Assembly: GCF_030506325.1 (NCBI RefSeq)
Contig: NZ_CP120683.1
Coordinates: 5,646,501 to 5,710,500, forward strand
Reading direction: 5' to 3'
Source: Tunicatimonas pelagia
GTDB taxonomy: Bacteria; Bacteroidota; Bacteroidia; Cytophagales; Cyclobacteriaceae
Length of the DNA stretch: 64,000 nucleotides
In this document: positions 58,270-64,000 of the stretch, piece by piece
Numbering within the stretch: position 1 is the stretch's first letter
Layout of the letters: each line of letters starts with the position of its first letter
Notes under the pieces: model-generated
Seen by the model: the letters and a program-made list of their open reading frames with translations, nothing else
Databases searched by the model: none
Told to the model about the DNA's origin: nothing
Translations under genes and position numbers: made by a program

Positions 58270-60648
58270 CCGCAAACTATCTACAGGATTCGCCAGAGCG
58301 GCTTTGATCGATTGATAGCTTACGGTGAGTAAAGCGATAATTAGCGTGGCTCCGATACCGATCAGAAATAAGCCGATCCCCAAATCAATTTTATAAGTAA
58401 AGTTTTGTAACCAGCCACTCATCACTAAGTAAACCAGTGGGGCAGCCACAACGAAGGCGCTGCCAATGAGCTTGATAAACTCTATTGAGAACAAGCCAAT
58501 AATGTTGGTTACCGAAGCACCGAGTACTTTGCGAACTCCAATTTCTTTGGTCTTGCGTTCCGCCATAAAGGTAATGAGCCCATACAGGCCCAGGCAGCCG
58601 ATAAAGACCACTACTAGCGAAGCCCCGCCCAGCAGGCGCGATAACCGTCGTTCACTCGTATAAAACTCAGCAATTTCATCGTCGGCAAATATATAGGCGA
58701 AGGTGTACTCAGGATAGACAGTTTTCCATTGTTGTTCAATGGATTCTAGGGTCTCGGACAGGTTCGGTAAGCTGACCTGAGCGATGACTGCCTCGTAGCC
58801 CCGGGCATCGTTGAGAACCACGGTGGGAACAATCGCTTCCCGGAGTGAGCGGGTATGAAAGTCCTTTACCACACCCACAATGGGAATATCCGCGTCCCAC
58901 AAATTGATGGTTCTACCCACAATCTCTTCCGGAGTTAGTCCGTGACTAGCAGCTAAGGTTTCGTTCACTAGCACCTGGGTGAGCGTGTCGGTATCCGTCG
59001 TTAGGGGCGACCCGGCTATTACTGGGATTTGAAAAATGTCCAAATAATGGATGTCAGCGGCTTTTAGGTGGGTGGTTCGCTTTTCAGTTTCCCCTTCCAG
59101 TTTATAGCCCGTGGCCGACACCCATCCTGAGGCAGGGTTTGCGTAGCCTAAACTGGCTTTCTCCACGGCTGCGATCTGGGTGAGTTGTTGGCGAAAAGTC
59201 CGCTTCTGATCGAGCGTGCTTTCGGGTAAACGCATGGTCAATATAGCTTCTGAGCGAAATCCTAAGTTGGTTTGCTGTACATACTGCATCTGCCGAAATA
59301 GTACCAGCGTACCGATAATAAAAACCTGGGCAATTATAAACTGAAGCACCACTAGCCCTTTGCGAAGCGTAATGCCTCGGGTACGCTGTCCCTGCAATAC
59401 GTTTCGAAAGGTATGGACGGGCTTAAATCCTGACAGTACCGAGGCCGGATACCAGCCCGAAAGCAAACTGATAATCACCACTAAACCAATAAGCAGGGCG
59501 AGTAGTCTGGGGTTCTCCAGCAATTGTAACTCTAAGGAGCTGCTAAGCAAAGGGTTAACCTTGAGTAATAATAATTCTACTCCACCCAAGGCAATCAGGG
59601 CAGATAGTATGGTTATAATTGTAGTTTCACTTAGGAACTGACGAAGCAGTTGAGAGCGGGTGCTACCCAGCACTTTACGGACTCCTACTTCTTTGGCTCG
59701 TTGGGTAGCGGTGGCGGTAGCTAGGTTAACGAAGTTGATGCAGGCAATTAGAATGAGAAATACAGCTACCGCCGTCAGGATTCGTATTGTTTGCCAACTC
59801 ACACCTTGGTAGGTGTAGGTAGAAAAGCGCGGGTCAAAGTGCATCTCCCGCAAGGGTTGCAGATAGTGCTTGAATTCTTGTTCGTCGAGCGGGTCACCGT
59901 AGTGTTTTTCTATAAACACCGGAAACTGTGCGTCAATACTTTCGGGCGATTGCCTCTCAGCTAATAGCACATAGGCTTGATCGCCACTGCTAGTGCTGCC
60001 CCAATGCCCTTCCCAATCGCGAGTAAGATCGGAAATGAATATATCGAACGGGAGATCAGTATTGTCAGGATAATTCTCTATCACTCCGGTGACGATCAGC
60101 TCTTTCTCCCGATTTAAGGTAATTGTTTGTCCAATCGGGTCGCGTTCCCCGAAGTACTTTTGAGCCTGACGTTCGGATAGTACAATTTCATTCGGTTCAT
60201 CCAGTGCCGTAGCAGCATCACCTTTAATAAAGGAGCGGTCAAAGATCTGAAAGAACTGCGGCTCTACGTAGGCAATGTACTCATCTTCCTGAAAACTTTT
60301 TGCCTCGCCATTCTCATCGATAATGGTAAGTAGCGTTCCTTCCCAAGCGATCTCACCCACTAAAGCTACAGCTTCTACTGCGGGAAAATCAGTACGAAAA
60401 GCTTCGGGCAATGGTAACGGAACGCCCGGCATACCATCTCCAGAGGCTAGATCAGTTGACTCTTTTACAATCCGGTAGATACGATCGCGATTCGTATGGT
60501 AGCTATCAAAACTCAGCCAGTGACGAATCAGCAGAAAAAGCACCAGACTACAAGTAATGCCCAACGATAAGCCTAATACATTAATAGTGGTATAGCTCTT
60601 ATGCTTCCAGAGAGTACGAACAGCGGTTTTCCAGTAGTTACGCAACAT
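58261..60648 (-). CDS. MacB/FtsX-type ABC transporter permease, subtype B (B1)
   Basis: 795 residues. First membrane segment INVLGLSLGITCSLVLFLLI, periplasmic domain with LSFDSYHTNRDRIYRIVKE, then FVNLATATATQRAKEVGVRKVLGSTRSQL. The second FtsX unit is FMAERKTKEIGVRKVLGASVTNI, and it ends NPVDSLRNE. First gene of the array; its 5' leader (about 69 bases) contains a heptad hairpin and is preceded by a sigma-54 promoter and enhancer-like site. No ATPase partner nearby; energy coupling must come from an unlinked subunit, or the protein acts otherwise. Confidence 0.9.
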   Translation of the reverse strand: MLRNYWKTAVRTLWKHKSYTTINVLGLSLGITCSLVLFLLIRHWLSFDSYHTNRDRIYRIVKESTDLASGDGMPGVPLPLPEAFRTDFPAVEAVALVGEIAWEGTLLTIIDENGEAKSFQEDEYIAYVEPQFFQIFDRSFIKGDAATALDEPNEIVLSERQAQKYFGERDPIGQTITLNREKELIVTGVIENYPDNTDLPFDIFISDLTRDWEGHWGSTSSGDQAYVLLAERQSPESIDAQFPVFIEKHYGDPLDEQEFKHYLQPLREMHFDPRFSTYTYQGVSWQTIRILTAVAVFLILIACINFVNLATATATQRAKEVGVRKVLGSTRSQLLRQFLSETTIITILSALIALGGVELLLLKVNPLLSSSLELQLLENPRLLALLIGLVVIISLLSGWYPASVLSGFKPVHTFRNVLQGQRTRGITLRKGLVVLQFIIAQVFIIGTLVLFRQMQYVQQTNLGFRSEAILTMRLPESTLDQKRTFRQQLTQIAAVEKASLGYANPASGWVSATGYKLEGETEKRTTHLKAADIHYLDIFQIPVIAGSPLTTDTDTLTQVLVNETLAASHGLTPEEIVGRTINLWDADIPIVGVVKDFHTRSLREAIVPTVVLNDARGYEAVIAQVSLPNLSETLESIEQQWKTVYPEYTFAYIFADDEIAEFYTSERRLSRLLGGASLVVVFIGCLGLYGLITFMAERKTKEIGVRKVLGASVTNIIGLFSIEFIKLIGSAFVVAAPLVYLVMSGWLQNFTYKIDLGIGLFLIGIGATLIIALLTVSYQSIKAALANPVDSLRNE

Positions 60649-60651
60649 AAT

Positions 60652-60726
60652 CTAATAATTGATGAATAATGAGTAATGATTGATGACACCCATTATTCAT
60701 TCGTCATTAATCATTACTCATTATAC
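60652..60726. repeat. Heptad hairpin, ATGAnTA type (copy h)
   Basis: Left arm about 60656-60687 (ATGAATA, ATGAGTA, ATGATTG, ATGAC), right arm about 60691-60725. The best aligned part pairs 18 of 19. It lies between the predicted transcription start (60717) and the B1 start codon, so most of it is in the mRNA leader. Confidence 0.75.
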
Positions 60727-60728
60727 TG

Positions 60729-60744
60729 GCAACTTTACCTCCAA
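60729..60744 (-). promoter_or_regulatory. Sigma-54 promoter (-24/-12)
   Basis: On the minus strand TTGGAGGTAAAGTTGC: GG, 10 bases, GC. Predicted start near 60717, 69 bases before the B1 ATG at 60648. The same class as the one at 53066-53082, with the same distance to the upstream site. Confidence 0.7.
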
Positions 60745-60817
60745 TCTTGGAGAAAAATGTAAGTACTTGATTTATAAATTGTTAATTGCCCATTGCTAAT
60801 TATTCATTGAATGAAGT

Positions 60818-60856
60818 GTATCATTTTCATAACAGTGCGGTGTTCGGTTTTGATAC
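60818..60856 (-). promoter_or_regulatory. Composite enhancer-like site, two boxes
   Basis: On the minus strand box 1 GTATCAAAACCGAACA (60841-60856), spacer CCGCACT, box 2 degenerate GTTATGAAAATGATAC (60818-60833). Box 1 matches box 2 of the site at 53157-53195 in 15 of 16 bases, and the 7-base spacer is identical. It lies about 101-139 bp upstream of the predicted start. Confidence 0.7.
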
Positions 60857-60876
60857 AGTAGATGGTGTTTTGAAAT

Positions 60877-60958
60877 TCAAGGTTTAGAGTTTAAGGCTCT
60901 GTGTTTAGTCTTTCTTCTGAACTCTGAACCTTGAACTAATAAACTTAAACACAGTATC
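60877..60958. repeat. Heptad hairpin, GTTTAGA word
   Basis: The left part repeats every 7 bases (AAGGTTT, AGAGTTT, AAGGCTC, TGTGTTT). The right part has ACTCTGA, ACCTTGA. TTCAAGGTTTAGAGTTT pairs with the reverse complement of GAACTCTGAACCTTGAA with about 15 of 17 matches. It lies just upstream of the Ycf48-like gene. Confidence 0.7.
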
Positions 60959-60986
60959 ACTTTAGCACTTCGCAAAGTTTTTCGTG

Positions 60987-60994
60987 TATCTTCG
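60987..60994 (+). promoter_or_regulatory. -7 box directly before the Ycf48-like start
   Basis: TATCTTCG differs in one base from TAnnTTTG. The ATG begins 6 bases after its end, so the predicted message has almost no leader. Confidence 0.45.
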
Positions 60995-60999
60995 CAGCC

Positions 61000-62043
61000 A
61001 TGAGCATTAAGACTTGGGTAGTCATTTTCGGGGGACTCATTCTACTAGGATGTAACTCGAACGAACGTCGCATTTTTTCGCCAACTTGGGAAACCCTGAA
61101 TTCGGGTACTACGGTAAGCTTACGAGGACTAAGTGCCGTAAGTGATGAAGTGGCCTGGGCTAGTGGTCAGTTTGGAACCATACTTCGTACCGTAGACGGA
61201 GGGCAGACGTGGGAAAAAAAACAAATACCGGGTACGGATTCGGTAGACTTTCGGGATATTGAAGCGTTCAGCGACCAACTGGCTTACGTGCTTTCGGCTG
61301 GTAGTCCGGCCTACATTTTTAAAACCGAAAACGGAGGGAGCAATTGGGTGAAGCAATTGGAAGATACATTACCGAATATTTTTCTTGATGGCATGGCTTT
61401 CTGGAATGAGCAGCGCGGCATGGTCATAGGCGATCCTATAAACGAGAAATTTACTCTGTTGAGCACTACAAGCGGTGGGCAAAATTGGTCACCGATAGTG
61501 CCTACCGAACGGTCAATGCGACCTAGCACTGGTGAAGCAGGTTTTGCTGCCAGTGGCACTAATATTACGGTGCAGGGTAGTGGCTGTGTTTGGTTCGGTA
61601 CCGGTGGAACCAATGCCCGAATTTTCCGCTCGCTAGATGGCGGAGAAACCTGGGAGGTTAACCGTAGCCCTTTGGCTCAGGGTACTTCGTCTAAAGGAAT
61701 ATTCTCATTGGCATTCGTAGATACTTTGCGCGGAGTAGCGGTGGGTGGGGATTACCGAAACCCGAATGTGAATACCGAAAACTCAGCGTACACGGCTAAC
61801 GGAGGGCGTACTTGGTACTCAGCCATTACCCCGCCTCAGGGGTATCGCTCTGGTGTAGCCTATTTACCTAATGCCGGAACCTACGTAACGGTAGGCACCA
61901 CTGGTTCTGATTATTCTACTGATTTTGGTGCTACCTGGACTTTTATGGATACCGTAGGTTACCACAGTGTGCAGACAGCATCGAGTAGTTCGGTGGCTTG
62001 GGCGTGTGGGGCGGATGGAAAAATTGCCCGACTTACGTGGTAA
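61000..62043 (+). CDS. Ycf48/BNR-type beta-propeller lipoprotein
   Basis: 347 residues. Signal with LGC lipobox (MSIKTWVVIFGGLILLGC, C18). The rest is a seven-bladed propeller of the Ycf48/BNR type, with blades that carry VDGGQTWEKK, TENGGSNWVKQ, TTSGGQNWSPI, LDGGETWEVN, TANGGRTWYSA and TDFGATWTFM (S/G-x-x-G-x-T-W). Bacterial relatives of Ycf48 are often secreted or attached and are used in protein-complex assembly; the role here is unknown. A short leaderless-type promoter lies in front. Confidence 0.85.
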   Translation: MSIKTWVVIFGGLILLGCNSNERRIFSPTWETLNSGTTVSLRGLSAVSDEVAWASGQFGTILRTVDGGQTWEKKQIPGTDSVDFRDIEAFSDQLAYVLSAGSPAYIFKTENGGSNWVKQLEDTLPNIFLDGMAFWNEQRGMVIGDPINEKFTLLSTTSGGQNWSPIVPTERSMRPSTGEAGFAASGTNITVQGSGCVWFGTGGTNARIFRSLDGGETWEVNRSPLAQGTSSKGIFSLAFVDTLRGVAVGGDYRNPNVNTENSAYTANGGRTWYSAITPPQGYRSGVAYLPNAGTYVTVGTTGSDYSTDFGATWTFMDTVGYHSVQTASSSSVAWACGADGKIARLTW

Positions 62044-62146
62044 AACAGCGTTAGAGAGCAGACCGACACCAATGTCGTAGAAATGACGGGTGGTTGACGT
62101 AAGGAGATAATGCTCAATTTCCTTCTTTTGGGAAAAAGTAAATAAC

Positions 62147-62575
62147 ATGAAAGCGAGCGATACATTAGCCCAGCGAATTCGTGGGCGAAGAGTTCAGCGA
62201 GGGTACTCTCAGGAATTTCTGGCCGAAAGTGCTAATATTAGTACTCGTACTTTGCAAAGAGTAGAAGCTGGACAAACCGAACCGCGCGGCCATACGCTTA
62301 TTGCCTTAGCTCAAGCACTAGATATTGCGGTAGAAGATTTGATGGATTTTACGAAGGCGGAAAATAGTAACATCCTTCAGGCAATCAATTTGTCAGCTTT
62401 AGCCTACTGGGCTTTTCCTTTAGGAAATATTATCTTACCATTGATTCTCTGGATTATCAACAAAGATAAAGTGCGAGGTGCTAACCAGTTTGGCAAAAGA
62501 CAAGTGCTTATTCAAGTAGGGTGGACTGGGCTGATTTTTCTTGCCTATGTTATGTTCTTTTTAGTCCAAGATTAG
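62147..62575 (+). CDS. XRE-family HTH protein with DUF4870 membrane domain (C-terminus frameshifted)
   Basis: 142 residues to the TAG at 62575. Residues 8-65 form a HTH_3 domain (LAQRIRGRRVQRGYSQEFLAESANISTRTLQRVEAGQTEPR). Residues 78-140 begin a DUF4870 domain (LSALAYWAFPLGNIILPLILWIINKDKVRGANQFGKRQVLIQ). This family normally continues through two more hydrophobic segments, but here the frame stops. The missing end is in the next frame (see 62561-62718). It may be a local homopolymer loss in a run of five T (62558-62562), a sequencing error, or a real truncation. Confidence 0.8.
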   Translation: MKASDTLAQRIRGRRVQRGYSQEFLAESANISTRTLQRVEAGQTEPRGHTLIALAQALDIAVEDLMDFTKAENSNILQAINLSALAYWAFPLGNIILPLILWIINKDKVRGANQFGKRQVLIQVGWTGLIFLAYVMFFLVQD

Positions 62576-62718
62576 ATGACGGAGGCTTTGATATTAATGT
62601 TACCCTTCCTCTCATTACTACCTTCATCGTCTACGGGCTCAATGCCTGCTACATCCTCGTCGTGTCCCTTTTGATAGGTAGGAACATGCAGATACCATTC
62701 TTGGGATTGGGTCAGTAA
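62561..62718 (+). pseudogene. C-terminal part of the DUF4870 domain in the -1 frame
   Basis: From about 62561 the frame one base back reads SPRLDDGGFDINVTL, then a hydrophobic segment TTFIVYGLNACYILVVSLLIG and RNMQIPFLGLGQ, ending at TAA 62716-62718. It completes the membrane domain begun at 62147-62575, and a single added T in 62558-62562 would join the two. It is not an independent gene. Confidence 0.7.
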
Positions 62719-62925
62719 TAATTCATCCGGTTACTCATCCTTGCTTTGTCAAGAAGGTCTAATTCGTTGACTTCTTCTCTTTTCTAATTATCATCGCTGA
62801 TAAATAACATAATTGATTGAGCGAAGACACCACTCAATACTTTATTGATTAGTATGATTTCAGTGAATAGCAAGTTACCTTCGGTAAGCATCAGAATAAC
62901 TTGTGTTCAACCTTACCTTCTTCTC

Positions 62926-64000
62926 ATGATTTACAATTACTTGAAAGTAGCATGGCGGGCATTAGGCCGAAGCAAAGGGTACTCTTTTATCAACATTATG
63001 GGGCTGTCCATCGGTTTAGCCTCGGTGATACTTATCTTCATCTATATTCAAGATGAACTTACCTACGATACGGCTCACCCTGCTCCGGGTCAAACCTTCG
63101 GGATAGGAGTAGAAATCACTAATGAGCAGGGCGAAAAACGATTTCATACTACCGCACCCGCCGGGTTAGCCCATCTGCTAAAGGAGCAAATGCCCGATCA
63201 GGTAGCGCATATACTACGCTACTACCAGATGGTATGGTCATATAGTATGCGAAATCCAGAAAAGGACGAAGTTATTCTCTCGGAAGACGGTGAGCTATTC
63301 TTCGTAGAGGATACCTACTCCCAAGTGATGCACTTTCCGCTGATACAGGGCAATCGGGATGAAGCCTTGACTCAACCGAATAGCGTAGTATTATCCGAGA
63401 CAGCAGCACTGCGACTGTTTGGTGAGGTGGATGTGCTAGGGCGACAGTTGGAGATGCAGCACCGGGCGATTACCGAAGGGTACATTAGCCTCGAGGTAAC
63501 CGGAGTTATGCAGGATTATCCCGGCAATGTCCATATGCAGCCCGATTATCTGATATCGATGGGGACACTCAATCCCTTTCTCCAACGGAGAATGGAGGCA
63601 TCAGTCGCCGATGTTCTCTCCTCAATGGATAAATTATTCATGGCGACTTACATTCAGGTGGAAGATGGTGCTGACCTTGAGCAGGTAGAGGTTGCCGTAA
63701 AGCGTATTACCGATGAGCATTTCCAGGAGGCGAATTACAAAATTAATCCCTTTCTAAGAAACATTACCGATTTTCATTTTGACGATCAGGTGGATTGGTC
63801 GTGGTGGAATAGCCAGTCTGACTACAGCTACATCATCATTTTTGGTTCTATTGGCCTTATGATTCTGCTGATCGCCTGTATCAATTATATGAATCTGGCT
63901 ACAGCTAAGTCGGCTCGAAGAGCTCGGGAAATTGGGGTCCGGAAGGCTTTGGGAAGCAGCCGATGGAGCCTGGTATTTCAGTTCTTTCAAGAATCGTTGC
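62926..64000 (+). CDS. FtsX-type ABC transporter permease (partial, runs off the window)
   Basis: Frame open from the ATG at 62926 to the window end, 358 codons visible. Starts MIYNYLKVAWRALGRSKGYS, then INIMGLSIGLASVILIFIYI as first membrane segment, a MacB_PCD periplasmic domain with VVLSETAALRLFGEVDVLG, and the first FtsX unit beginning at about 300 (INYMNLATAKSARRAREIGVRKALGSSR). It is a different subfamily from the four minus-strand permeases, more like the Bacteroidota permeases that work with other membrane-stress operons. No sigma-54 motif was found in its upstream 200 bp. Confidence 0.9.
   Translation, partial: MIYNYLKVAWRALGRSKGYSFINIMGLSIGLASVILIFIYIQDELTYDTAHPAPGQTFGIGVEITNEQGEKRFHTTAPAGLAHLLKEQMPDQVAHILRYYQMVWSYSMRNPEKDEVILSEDGELFFVEDTYSQVMHFPLIQGNRDEALTQPNSVVLSETAALRLFGEVDVLGRQLEMQHRAITEGYISLEVTGVMQDYPGNVHMQPDYLISMGTLNPFLQRRMEASVADVLSSMDKLFMATYIQVEDGADLEQVEVAVKRITDEHFQEANYKINPFLRNITDFHFDDQVDWSWWNSQSDYSYIIIFGSIGLMILLIACINYMNLATAKSARRAREIGVRKALGSSRWSLVFQFFQESL

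Larger units (their letters stand above)
60649..60999. other. 351-bp intergenic region with regulatory elements of the permease array
   Basis: No protein gene. From left to right it holds heptad hairpin h, a sigma-54 promoter, a heptad run with word TTGnTAA (60779-60813), the enhancer-like site, a second hairpin of GTTTAGA words and the promoter of the Ycf48-like gene. Confidence 0.7.

Noticed and set aside
62521-62718. Independent small gene in the frame 62521-62718
   Set aside because: Its first half overlaps coding sequence of the HTH-DUF4870 gene and its second half completes that domain. It is a frameshift product, not a separate gene.
1-64000. tRNA, rRNA, riboswitch, transposase, integrase or attachment sites
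   Set aside because: None was recognised on reading both strands. A covariance-model search would be needed to exclude small RNAs.

Overview
The window looks like chromosomal DNA of a Bacteroidota bacterium, most likely order Cytophagales. The signs are a type IX secretion C-terminal sorting domain (44958-48695), -7 boxes of the Bacteroidota form TAnnTTTG, lipoproteins with an FFAC or FTAC lipobox, PadR/LytTR regulators, and large MacB/FtsX-type permeases ending in NPVDSLRNE. The order assignment is an inference. No rRNA, tRNA, CRISPR array, transposase or prophage gene was recognised.

Layout. 1-6200: end of an upstream gene, pbpC, a membrane-anchored PAF-acetylhydrolase-like enzyme, a truncated ExbB/TolQ-like remnant, a membrane LytTR regulator and a voltage-sensor-like protein. 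6815-13035: a Bacteroidota curli locus, csgE-csgF-csgG-csgA-csgB-like-csgH-like plus a beta-propeller lipoprotein; CsgG carries a C-terminal barrel-like extension. 13234-17193: a PadR operon with a 24-bp perfect palindrome at its promoter and a serine hydrolase between two paralogous membrane proteins. 17375-21021: CPA1 antiporter, an unknown secreted protein, a membrane metallophosphoesterase. 21083-29333 (minus): a housekeeping envelope block, coaX, outer-membrane protein, TPR protein, lptC, a 59-residue membrane protein, CNNM/CorC-type protein and ppiD. 29538-36622: NhaD-type antiporter, recF (3' ends overlapping on opposite strands), pdhA, YfgM-like protein, ribH, lysC, DUF721. 36769-50026: lipoproteins and surface proteins, a DUF1593 enzyme, a TPR sensor kinase with NarL-type regulator, an IPT/Kelch lipoprotein, a giant LRR protein and a J-domain-like protein. 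50060-60648 (minus): four FtsX-type permeases of two alternating subtypes. 61000-64000: a Ycf48-like protein, a frameshifted XRE-DUF4870 gene and the start of another permease.

Two non-coding patterns stand out. First, the permease array has two sigma-54-type (GG-N10-GC) promoters, at 53066-53082 and 60729-60744. Each has a near-identical composite motif (two 16-bp boxes joined by AGTGCGG, 23-bp period) about 101-140 bp upstream of the predicted start. This is the geometry of an enhancer for a sigma-54 activator, and no such activator is encoded in the window. Second, at least twelve intergenic spots hold imperfect inverted repeats whose arms are degenerate 7-bp tandem repeats. The words differ (ATGAnTA type, GGAGC type, ACAG type, GTTTAGA type) but the heptad period and hairpin layout are shared. 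Several begin inside the stop codon of the adjacent gene.

How the genes work together: the curli genes form one assembly line (pore CsgG, gate CsgE/CsgF, amyloid subunits, CsgH-like inhibitor). The coaX-to-ppiD block serves envelope biogenesis. The 39777-48695 stretch pairs a two-component system with large surface proteins. The permease array looks like a regulon switched on by an unlinked sigma-54 activator.
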